Shown here in pieces: positions 15,655 to 25,400 of a DNA stretch of 28,436 nt. Origin of the DNA: a virus. Below the pieces are notes generated by a model. That model searched no databases. It was not told where the DNA came from and was given only the letters and a program-made list of their open reading frames with translations. The stretch covers positions 1 to 28,436 of IMG/VR virus record IMGVR_UViG_3300034073_004595; one strand, 5' to 3'. A program made the translations under genes and the position numbers. Each line of letters starts with the position of its first letter. Within the stretch, counting starts at the first letter, position 1.

Positions 15655-16119
15655 ATGAATATCGGTTTTTACTTATTAGATGTAGATATGTCTGAAAAAT
15701 GTAAAATTATCTTGCAAGCAATCAATGATTATTGCAAAAATAACAGACAAAATAATGTTGTATTATTTAATAACCAATTTAATGCTGTCGATCTAGATCC
15801 CAAATACTATATACTACATCTGAATCAGGCAAAGTTTTTTAAAGGTTTACTGTTTGTTTTTGGTACTAAACCAGCTCTATTAACAAACTCCTTTCCTTGT
15901 GCTAAAAAACAAATAATTTACATGACCGAACCAGAGTGGTCAGATCATCCGGAATTACCATTTACTGTGTGGTCAAATATCTATCTTAATGATAGCACAG
16001 AACTACTGACAGATAATCTTGATACTTATAATTTAATAAATATATGCTGGAAGAAACCACTGTCCCTAATTAAGTCTTTTGACGCTGAGGCTATTAATAA
16101 TGTCATACAAAGCTTATAA
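15655..16119 (+). CDS. Short Rossmann-like protein, cassette member of unknown function
   Basis: A 154-residue protein with a good ribosome binding site (AGGA at 15644-15647, seven bases before the ATG). The N-terminal strand MNIGFYLLDVD, followed by a helix, resembles the acceptor domain of GT-B glycosyltransferases. A second strand group appears at QIIYMTEPEWSD. There is no donor-binding domain, so alone it could not be a complete GT-B enzyme. It ends inside the start region of the nuclease gene, overlapping it by 20 bases. I assign it to the sugar cassette by position and style only. Confidence 0.5.
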   Translation: MNIGFYLLDVDMSEKCKIILQAINDYCKNNRQNNVVLFNNQFNAVDLDPKYYILHLNQAKFFKGLLFVFGTKPALLTNSFPCAKKQIIYMTEPEWSDHPELPFTVWSNIYLNDSTELLTDNLDTYNLINICWKKPLSLIKSFDAEAINNVIQSL

Positions 16120-16891
16120 TTCTTATAGTGATCAACAAAAACGAGAACTTATTAAAGAGCTTTATCTTAAAGATAAAAAGTCTTTTCAAGATATTGCTGA
16201 TCTATTATCTACTTACCCAAATAAAATTAGAAGAGACGCAATCAAAATGGGAATACCCATTAGGGATAAGAGTGCAGCACAATCTAATGCATTGTCTTCT
16301 GGTAAGCATAAACATCCAACAAAAGGAACAACACGTTCAGACACCACAAAACACAAGATAGGCTTGGCCGTAATGTCTTCTTGGGATAATTTATCAAATA
16401 AAGAAAGAAAACAAAGACAAGAAAATAGCAAACAGCTTTGGGATAGTTTGGATGAAGAAGAAAAAAAATATAGACTTACTCTAGCTCATCAAGCGGTTAG
16501 AGATAGTAGCAAACAAGGATCAAAGCTAGAAAAATTTTTATTAGAAAAACTGTTATCAGACGGATATAAGGTTGATTTCCATAAAGAACAGATTTTGTCG
16601 AACACGAAGTTGCAGATAGACCTGTTTCTTCCTACTATGAGTATAGCCATAGAAGTCGATGGGCCTTCTCACTTTTTGCCCGTATGGGGAGAGGACACCC
16701 TACAAAAAAATATAGAATATGATCGTAAAAAAAACGGACTTATTATAGGTAAGGGACTAAAATTAATTAGGATCAAGCAAACACATGATTTTTCTATGGC
16801 GAGATCACAAGAAGTCTATCTCAAACTGATAGACGCAATCAAGGAAATTAAAAACAATAAAACTATTACTAATCTGGATATAGAGGACTAA
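16100..16891 (+). CDS. Homing-endonuclease-like protein (HTH/NUMOD plus Vsr/DUF559-type PD-(D/E)XK)
   Basis: A 263-residue protein taken from the ATG at 16100; an ATG at 16079 would add seven residues and overlap the previous gene further. Residues 1-60 form a helix-turn-helix type DNA-binding region (FQDIADLLSTYPNKIRRDAI). Residues about 70-95 (GKHKHPTKGTTRSDTTKHKI) resemble the NUMOD3-like motif of phage homing endonucleases. The C-terminal domain has LQIDLFLPTMSIAIEVDGPS, with the Asp and Glu-x-Asp of a PD-(D/E)XK core, then a conserved His and a YDRKKNGLI helix, as in Vsr, DUF559 and I-Bth0305I-type enzymes. It probably cuts one strand or both of a specific site and spreads its own gene. 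No intron or intein surrounds it. Confidence 0.75.
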   Translation: MSYKAYNSYSDQQKRELIKELYLKDKKSFQDIADLLSTYPNKIRRDAIKMGIPIRDKSAAQSNALSSGKHKHPTKGTTRSDTTKHKIGLAVMSSWDNLSNKERKQRQENSKQLWDSLDEEEKKYRLTLAHQAVRDSSKQGSKLEKFLLEKLLSDGYKVDFHKEQILSNTKLQIDLFLPTMSIAIEVDGPSHFLPVWGEDTLQKNIEYDRKKNGLIIGKGLKLIRIKQTHDFSMARSQEVYLKLIDAIKEIKNNKTITNLDIED

Positions 16892-16892
16892 A

Positions 16893-17615
16893 ATGGCAAA
16901 AAACAGCAAAGCTCAGGAAACCGAAAACAAAAATACGGAAGAAACCACAAAAGTAACACCTAATGATTTAGGGTGGACAGATTATGTGTTGTCTTTATTG
17001 TCGGACGACGAAAAAATAGTGGGCAATCCCACAACAGACGGCCTTAGAAGAGTATTTGAAATAGCCTTAAACTGTCACATTGTATCGTCAACAAGCAATG
17101 TAATACAAAGTCCCGACCCGTCAAATGAAAAAAGGGCCACTGTAGTTCACTCTATATCGTACTGTTTAAACGATGCTTCTCTTGAAGCTAAAGGCTTAAA
17201 TATCGTCTCTATAGACGGCTCTGCTGACGTATATTGGGGCAATTGTGACAAAATATATCGTAATCACCCCGTCGCTGTTGCAGAAACCAGAGCAGAAGGT
17301 AGAGCTTTGCGTAGAGCATTAAAGTTGCGTAAAGTAGTAGCAGCAGAAGAATTGGCTAATAATATAGAAGATCATCCAGATGCCAATAGCGTATCTAAAA
17401 TTAGCAGTAATCAGATCAATTTTATGGATGTTTTATCCAAGAGACTTAATATAAATACAATATCCTTATTAAAGGGTCTTGACTTGGAGTTTGACACCAT
17501 ATATAATATATCTCATGAGGGTGCTGTTGCGGCTATACAACAATTAACCAAATATCAGCAAGATATATCCTCTATTCCAAATGAACTGATAGGATACCAG
17601 GATAACTGGAAATAA
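16893..17615 (+). CDS. Putative DNA annealing/recombination protein (Rad52/ERF-like signature)
   Basis: A 240-residue protein with a good ribosome binding site (GAGG, six bases before the ATG). After a charged N-terminal tail, the main domain begins GWTDYVLSLLSDDEK and contains NPTTDGLRRVFEIAL. The signature lies at residues about 127-150: VAVAETRAEGRALRRALKL followed by VVAAEEL. The A-x-T-x-A-x-GRALR pattern resembles the helix found in Rad52, ERF and Sak-type single-strand annealing proteins. The C-terminal third looks like a separate small helical domain. Next to it are a zinc-ribbon protein and, farther upstream, SSB and a RecB-like nuclease, which fits a recombination role. The family call rests on this motif and on context. 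Confidence 0.5.
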   Translation: MAKNSKAQETENKNTEETTKVTPNDLGWTDYVLSLLSDDEKIVGNPTTDGLRRVFEIALNCHIVSSTSNVIQSPDPSNEKRATVVHSISYCLNDASLEAKGLNIVSIDGSADVYWGNCDKIYRNHPVAVAETRAEGRALRRALKLRKVVAAEELANNIEDHPDANSVSKISSNQINFMDVLSKRLNINTISLLKGLDLEFDTIYNISHEGAVAAIQQLTKYQQDISSIPNELIGYQDNWK

Positions 17616-17617
17616 TT

Positions 17618-17953
17618 ATGAAAGTAATATACAAACCAAATGATAAGCTACAATTTGAATTAGAGGGTTCTGGACAAAAAGAAATTTTTAAAGAATTAGC
17701 TATTATTCAAGAAGTTTTTTCGGAAGAAAAGTGCGGTCTGTGTGGCAGCACAAATTTTAGGTTTGTCGTTAGAAATGTCGATGGAAATGATTATTACGAA
17801 TTACGATGTCAGGACTGTGGAGCTATTCTAGCTTTTGGTCAACATAAAAAAGGTGGCACTCTATTTCCTAAGCGTAAAGACGACAATAATAATTGGCTAG
17901 ATCACGGCGGTTGGCACAAATGGCAAAAAGAACACGACAACAAAAAATCATAA
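17618..17953 (+). CDS. Small zinc-ribbon protein, recombination-associated type
   Basis: A 111-residue protein with a four-cysteine zinc ribbon: C39-x2-C42 (CGLCGS) and C64-x2-C67 (CQDCGA). The strand between them (NDYYELRC) and the tail (GTLFPKRK, then GGWHKW) follow a pattern I know from small phage proteins encoded beside single-strand annealing proteins. It starts two bases after the stop of the putative annealing protein, which supports that link. The tail region with two Trp and several Lys could bind single-stranded DNA. That role is inference, as the family has no firmly assigned activity known to me. It overlaps the next gene by 34 bases. Confidence 0.7.
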   Translation: MKVIYKPNDKLQFELEGSGQKEIFKELAIIQEVFSEEKCGLCGSTNFRFVVRNVDGNDYYELRCQDCGAILAFGQHKKGGTLFPKRKDDNNNWLDHGGWHKWQKEHDNKKS

Positions 17954-18945
17954 GTTGTTTAGATAAAATAGTATTATACGGATACGACAACGGCATTTGG
18001 CCTAGTCTTATTATACATTCTGTTTTACTAACAGTCTTAGCTTTGGTATGTGGTTCTACGGAACCCCCTAAGCCTATTGCAATAGAGCTTTCTTTCACAG
18101 ACTCAAGCAATGAAGAACCAATCGAAGATATAGCGGTAGGCATCCTGCCTTCTCTGCAAGAATTGTCTTCTGCGGTAGATGCTTTATCAGGCACACAAAA
18201 TAAGAATGCTGATGATAGTGATAATATTCCATCTATAGATATCGAAAACATCAAAGTTCCTTCGGTAGACGTAGAACAATCGATAACTTATGTGTCAATT
18301 ACCGATATCGATAGCCTATTAACAAAAATAGATATTGAAGATGAATCCCTGTCAATCGAAAATACTCAGCAACAAGAATCGTCTCATGTCGCTGTATCTA
18401 ATAATGATGCAGTATCAGCTATCATGGGCTCCCTGCAACAAGGAATAGACAACAATACTAAAATAGTAGGAGCCGCAGCTGCAAGAAATAATAGTTCAGG
18501 GGGCGACATAGAAGGTAGGCTATCTGCGTACGGAGCCAAAACAGGAGATGTTCAAATATCTCTAGCATGGAATACGATAGATGATGTAGATTTACATGTA
18601 AAATTTACTCCGGGTAATGGAATAATAGACAGCATAGACTGGACTAATAGAATTGGTAGACTATCTAATGGTATGTTAGATATTGACATGAACGCTAATA
18701 GCGCTGCTATATCACAATCTCCTGTAGAAAATATTTTTTGGCCCCCTGGCTCATCTCCCAATGGATTTTTTACTGTTTATATCCATTTTTTTAGATCTTG
18801 GACAGGAAACCAAAAAGTACCTGTTGTTGTTAGAATAAAAAACGGAAACAAAATAGAGCAATTCACTGTTATTGCTCAATTATATAGTAATCCTCAGATT
18901 GTAAAACAATTCTCTTATCCTCTCAATAGGACCAAAGGATTTTAG
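17920..18945 (+). CDS. Membrane-anchored protein with DUF2135/YfaP-like domain
   Basis: A 341-residue protein taken from the ATG at 17920; a TTG at 17893 would extend it by nine residues. A basic N-terminus precedes one membrane segment at about residues 25-46 (WPSLIIHSVLLTVLALVCG). The segment and the following PPKPIAIELSF resemble the anchor of TonB-type proteins. Residues 50-190 are acidic, Ser/Asp-rich and probably extended. The C-terminal domain (from about residue 205) has VQISLAWNTIDDVDLHV, then LDIDMNANSA, ENIFWPPGSSPNGFFTVYIH and a final beta region, the pattern of DUF2135/YfaP. Such domains are exported in bacteria. It lies outside the sugar and replication logic, and its architecture looks bacterial, so host origin is likely. 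Lysis, superinfection exclusion or surface change are all possible. Confidence 0.65.
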   Translation: MAKRTRQQKIISCLDKIVLYGYDNGIWPSLIIHSVLLTVLALVCGSTEPPKPIAIELSFTDSSNEEPIEDIAVGILPSLQELSSAVDALSGTQNKNADDSDNIPSIDIENIKVPSVDVEQSITYVSITDIDSLLTKIDIEDESLSIENTQQQESSHVAVSNNDAVSAIMGSLQQGIDNNTKIVGAAAARNNSSGGDIEGRLSAYGAKTGDVQISLAWNTIDDVDLHVKFTPGNGIIDSIDWTNRIGRLSNGMLDIDMNANSAAISQSPVENIFWPPGSSPNGFFTVYIHFFRSWTGNQKVPVVVRIKNGNKIEQFTVIAQLYSNPQIVKQFSYPLNRTKGF

Positions 18946-19409
18946 CTTTTAATTGGACCCCATTTATTAATCGGACAACTAGCGTCACGATGGGCTAATT
19001 TATTTTGATAATTAGCTTCTCTGACTATTTTACATCCACATAACATACAAGCATTTTCTTTAAAGTGCTCACAACTATTACATATTGTTAATCTGCTGTT
19101 TATTTCTTCTTGAGAACATAAATTATTTTCTTGGTTCTCTTTCTCTTTATCTGCTTGAGCTGCCATTGATCTGGCTATTAGTTCGTTTTCGGCGAATTTA
19201 GCTAAATCAACTCCAGCAGGAATATCTTTATTTTCAGCTACTTGTCCTGTTAGCTGGTTATATGTCATATCTGCTAATTTTTGTTGTTGTTTAAAACACA
19301 ATATTTTTATTTCAGGACTATCTAATCCCAGAGTAATACCGCATTCTTTGCACGTATATACTTTTTTATTATTGAACTGCTTACCAGTATATTCAAAATT
19401 ACAATACAT
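18942..19409 (-). CDS. Small cysteine-rich protein downstream of the giant gene
   Basis: A 155-residue protein with two cysteine-rich ends and a helical middle. The N-terminal part has CKECG, with a further Cys after about 15 residues. The C-terminal part (from about residue 107) has ICNSCEHFKENACMLCGCKI and a last Cys in ASCPINKW, a compact set of seven cysteines likely to bind zinc or iron. Similar short Cys-rich endings occur in phage proteins encoded beside virion genes. It starts three bases after the stop of the 2653-codon gene and has only a weak ribosome binding site, so translation is probably coupled. It could help fold or assemble the giant Cys-rich protein; this is inference from position and shared cysteine richness. 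Confidence 0.75.
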   Translation of the reverse strand: MYCNFEYTGKQFNNKKVYTCKECGITLGLDSPEIKILCFKQQQKLADMTYNQLTGQVAENKDIPAGVDLAKFAENELIARSMAAQADKEKENQENNLCSQEEINSRLTICNSCEHFKENACMLCGCKIVREANYQNKLAHRDASCPINKWGPIKS

Positions 19410-19412
19410 ATT

Positions 19413-22400
19413 TTATACCCATACTTTTCCTGTTTTAGCTGATAAAAATTGAGATCTCATATCTTGCGTTGACCAACAATACCAATCCGCAGCAGCACAA
19501 GGCATAGGCGGCTCTTGCCAATTTGGGTCTAATCTGTGTAGGTTATACCTATAATAACTAGATATACCATCAGTACAACCATTGTCTCTAATATAATTTT
19601 CAGTTAATACAAATGTTGCTGGTATTCTGGGAGGTACTGGATAGAACCATGCATTCCATCCCCACCAATCACCCCATCCTGGTAAAGTAAACCATGATGG
19701 GAAACCGAGACTCCAGCATTGAAATTGCCCAGCTCTATTTATTTGACCGACAAAATCCCAACCGCCACCGTCTGGAGGAGCTTCTGGTAAAGTTAGCGCC
19801 GGTATATCCCCTTCTGGATTTACTGTTGTTTGTCCAGCACAAACTGCTCCCTCTGGCTTTAAAACATCCTGTATTGTTTTTGGCCTAATATATTCATATT
19901 CATAGTAAGCTACTTCTACATTAACATACCATTCTTGTACTTCAACATCTGTTTTCCCAACTGGTCTAGCCTTAAACGATTTGAATGAATAGGTTTTATA
20001 CTGAGGCATGGAACTACAAGAACCAGGGACTATGCCATGCATAATATCTTCTTCTGGTATGTGTACATTTTCCAGGCATCGACCGCCCTGAGAATAACTT
20101 TCATCTATAGAAGCTTTCCATTCATTTAATTGTTCGACAGCTGCTGGTCCTTCGGCCATGGCAGGAACACCAAACTCGCAAATCATTTGACCTAACGGAC
20201 GATGTGTTCCCTCTCCTACTGGTTGTCCTCCACAGCCACCCATGAACCATCTGTCCACCGGCACCGCAGCGGGAGTAGACTGCGAGTAACTCATTGATCC
20301 TAAACAAGCAAACCATTCAAAACCCTCAGAACACTGTTTGCGTAGACTGGATCCAGCACCATAGCACGGAGGACAACAAAAACCACCACCGCCACCAAAA
20401 CAACAACTATTTCTACAAGCTCCTTCTTCGGATTCGTTAGTAGCTCCTATGTTGATCAATGGATTTGGATTAATCTCTCCATATACAAATGTACCAATAA
20501 TACATTTTCTTTTTTCTTTTATCGTAGCATAAGTTTGTTTTTGTTCAGGTATATCTATTTTTAATGGAGGTTGATTACAGGGAGAGCATTCCGAGTTAAT
20601 AGATTCTTGAATAACAAAATCAGATGGTAAACTATTGATAGTAATATATGGGCAAGCCCCATTAAAATCTACAATAGCACAGCTAGAGGCCGTACCCTCT
20701 TGCGATATAGTTGCTGGATCGTATGCTGATGATCTTCTCATAACAATCCTAGTATCGGGATAAGTGATGGTTACAGCATAATTATTGTATGTTATAGTAC
20801 ATAAATTTGTTGGACATAATGGGTTGTAGGGATCGAATTCTTTGAGTGTCTTTCTATGATAAATATTTTTTACGGTAGCTGGTCTACTTAAGCATTTACG
20901 AACAACACATGTTTCAGTCCAAGGTCCTCCTGGTATATAGTTACCACAATAAGCTCCACATCCTTCACATCCTCCAAAAACATCAATAATTAGATATGAA
21001 CATCTTGGACAAGCTCTTGGTCCCCAGCATCCTCTAGCAATACCGGGAGATGCAGGAAATCCACAGTCATAACCAAATGTTTCGTATGTTTCTATTGCTT
21101 CTGTTGTAGGGATGACTGGATCAAAATGATTTTCTCTATAGGTATGTCCGTATAAAGTAAAGTTATTACGACACACAGAAAAATTATATTGAAAGTCATC
21201 TCCTTCTGTTTCTACCAATGTTTCTTTACAAGTAGCACATTCTGAGTTTCTATTGCGCCTACAATATGCATATTGAAAATCTTGACATTGATCAAAATTA
21301 GCAGTACATCTAGAGACAGTAGGTCTCGGCTCGTATTGAATACCCGGAGGGAAAATCATGGTTGCTTGATAATTTCCCGGAGTCCATGTTTGTCCAGTGG
21401 TCACCGAGACGTCTTCGCAGGAGTTGTCTGGGGGACCAGACCAACTCTCTCCAGCTTTAACCGCAGAAGCAAAAGAGCCCCAGCTGTAAGTTGCTCTAGT
21501 TGTTCGTGATCCAACCTTAATAATGGTTTCATTGTCCGAAGATGGTTCGGGGGCGCTGTTATTATTTTCTGTAACTATTAGACTATTTTCTTGATACTTT
21601 TCTGTATAAATTTTTCCATAGATAGGCTGATTATTAAATGTTCCTTGCAAAGCAATGATGGTTTCTGTGTCTGTTTCCTCTCGTACGATGGTAAGGTCTA
21701 TAATTACTGATCCTATAGATATATTAATATTTTTACCAACAGACAATATTCCATCAATAGACAAAGTGCTACTATAAATTAAATTATTAGGAATAATAGA
21801 GCGATCATAGTTATATAAAATTTGATCATAAATATCTTTTGCTGTAATTTTAGGTTCACTATAAGACAGCAAATCTCTAATAGTTAATGTTTTATTTTCT
21901 TGAAGCAGAATATCTTTATTGATAGGAATTTTTTCTCCGTGCATTATTCTAAACAATATTTCATTTGCCATATCGTCTGTTTGTTTGATTAATAAAGGAT
22001 GGTCCTCTACTGTAGTAAGGTTGGACTGAAATCTACTATCTAGTGTACTAAACCTCAGATTAAGAGGCCTAAGCATATCAGAAGAACAGCTATTTGTTGA
22101 ATCTAGCCATGAATCAGGTTTAATTTCGAATCTTTTTATTGTGGTCACCGATTTTGTGCCAAATGAATTATAGTTTCCAGCATCATAAGATATAATATAT
22201 GGAATACCATCAGACACAGAACGCAACGATAGGGTTCTGTTTTTTGCTATTTTAAATTCCGAGGTCAGATTTACAGATCCTATATTTTTAATTTCGCATG
22301 GTTGTTGACCACATATAGTGGGATCATCGGTGTCGCAATAAATGGGATGACTATAAAAAACTTGTTTTCTAATCTCTGTAGTGGAACCCATATTAGAAGG

Positions 22401-25400
22401 TAAAAAAGAATTACTTGTGGAAGATAGTGTACTTATGCGTGAAGAAGGATTAAAAACTCTATAACAATTAACAGACTCTTCTTCGTCTATTACGGAAGTT
22501 TTGTTGGTTTTATTTAACCAATAAATCGGATCGTCTATACGCAAAGTAGTAGAATAAATTGTTTGAGTAGGAACGAAAGCTGAAACCAGCTCGGTGTCCG
22601 AAGGTAAATTGATCCAAAATTTTCTATCACTACTAGCATTGGGATCAATAAAACTACCCCACTCATAATCATCGGGCAACTCATTATACAACGAAGTTGT
22701 TTTGATTGTTCCAGAAATGGGTTTGGTGGAAGATTTTATTAAGTTATTTAATGAAGATATAATAGGTGAACTACTTGTTGTAGAAAGCAAATTAATATCC
22801 ATAAAAGGCAGATAATTATGATAATTTTCTAAATTAGTACTATAAAATTTATCGCTATAATCAGTATTATATTTTTGATGTATATTGTAATATACTAAAT
22901 CATTATGATCAATAGTATATGTAATATTGTTATTAGAAACAAATATCTGATATCTATGTTGATTTTGTAGATGATTATTAACAATCAGTTTATAAAAAGT
23001 ATTTTTATATGTAGGAGTAGGATACCAATACGATGCATCAACATTGACGGACGTTAAATCGTCTAATATTTCGCCATCATAATACAAAACATCTCCCCAC
23101 TTAGTCTTTTGAGGACTACTTAGATAAGTATCAGATTCTGATCTTAACCATAATGTAGGAACATATACAGTTAAAGAATACTGTTTTATGATGTTCTCGT
23201 CCTGCTCTGCCAAGAAAAGCAGTAGAGGATCTATCATATTATATCCGCTGCGAACCTTATTTTGTAAAAGAAATTTTGTGTAGACTTGTATCTTGGTCGC
23301 TTCGTTACCCGTAAAGAAACTGGTAACAGATTTATCGAATTTCACTAATAATTCTTTTTTAAGAATAGTATTAGTATCTAATTCTCCTCTATTATTGTAT
23401 AAAGCTATTTTGCGATTAACATTTTTTCTAGAGTTATATACATAGCCCGCTCTATTTGTTGCGCTGTATGGGATATGTAGATCGCTAAAATTATGATACA
23501 AATAATTGTAATCTGTGGCCACATAGGATTCTGGACTAGTTTTATTAGGACCACGATATATCCATCTACGACCATCTCCAAATTGTACGATACTACCAAA
23601 AGTTATTTTGTTTTGGGCTTCTTCGCTCATGGTACCAACGTCATCTAAGGATGCTATTTGAATAGGTATTGAGGGATCAATTTCTGGCACCATAAAATAA
23701 TATCTTGATCCAGGAAGAATAATGGTCTTATCACTAGATACTTCAAATTTATCAAATAATATGGGACTAATAGCATTAGTTGAAAAATCAAATTTTGTTG
23801 TATGATTGCTAATAAAATTGAGTGGAACGTGCTGCTTAGGGGATATGGGAATAAATCCGGGAATATTCAAAGAATCTGTTTTATGATGAACATACTCAAA
23901 CCATGATGGTCTACCCACGAACGTATAATTTTGATGTTTGTATCCATACCTATTAGGAATTATCGCATTATACCAATTACCATTAATTTGCAGATAAAGT
24001 CTTGGCTTGCGGTGTCTGTCAAATTGACTAATGTTGTTAAATAAATTTTGAATAGATTCGTCTATGTCACCTACAAGCACGGTCCCCGCATCATAAAAAT
24101 CATTGTATAAAGGTTGGTCATAATATATTTTATTATTTTTGATTGGGGACAAACCATGATAAGTAGAGTCTGTGGTTAAACCACTATTGGGATGAAAAAA
24201 TCCTTTTTGTAGCGTACCCTGCATTACTGGAGGATCGATACCAAATGCCAATATTTGTTTGCGGGGCCTGTTGATGAAATTTAAACTAACAGTAACTGTT
24301 TCGTCTCCTCTAGAAGTTATTCCAGGATCTCCGTACGATACCGGCTGGCCGAATATATAATCTTGTCCGGAAACCAAATCGCCAGACGGAGGTGCCAATA
24401 CGTATTTTTCGTCTTTAGTTAGTTTTTCTAGATATGGATTTTGTAAATAAACAGATAGGGCTGTGGGTATCGTGCTTCCTTTAGGAAAAAAATTTAAAAT
24501 CTGGTCTTTCCATATGGTGTTGTCGCTACTAGCTCCGGCTCCTGATGGAGCAATATTAATTTTAGTAAAAAATCTTTTCCATGCTGGATTATTTCTTGCA
24601 GTAAAATAAAAATCATTAAAAGTATATAGAGCAAACCTTGCTGCTAGATCTCCGTATTCGCTAACGGAAATCAATACATCCGAATGATCAGTAGAAAATT
24701 GTTCTGGTTTTACAACCCATTCGCTATTTACATAGTTTTTTAATGATATCGAAATTGATCTTTCACAACCATAGGGCTGGTCTGGAATAATTTTATTCGT
24801 TAGTCTTGGTAAAGAACCCCCTGCCGTTAAAACTCCTTGACCAAATAAGCTATCAAGCTCGGATTGAGAATAACCACCATATTTCCTAAGAGTAGGAGAA
24901 TTTTTAGTAGAAAGACCAGGCAGAAAAACATCAGCATAACCATAAGTATTGCCGTCACAATTGTATGGATGAGCTGAATAATCACTAATATTTAACCCAT
25001 AACACTTGCACGCGTTTAGATCCACGGGAAAACGCTTACATGACCAAGAAGAGGTACTAGAAGATTGTAATTTTTCGGCATATAATCCATATATTTTTAG
25101 TCCTATGTCCTTGGTAACAAAAGACAGCTTAGGATTTCCTGGAGTAATAGTGCTATTAAGTCTATCAAATACTGTTAATCCGTCTTTATTACCAAAAGAT
25201 CTACTGCGAAAAAAAATACCATTATCTTTATGAAATGCAATAATATCTATGTATGGATTAAAGGCTAGAGCATTATACGATCTTTTTATTCGTAAAGTAT
25301 CATCAGAAATATATCTTTCTTTTCTATTTCCTGGCGGATTTTGAGAATTATTAAATCTTTTGGCTAGCTCAGTAAAACAAAAATCTCCGTCTCTACATAA

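Noticed and set aside
17893-17919. TTG start for the membrane-anchored protein
   Set aside because: The ATG at 17920 gives a normal basic start before the membrane segment and a shorter overlap with the previous gene.
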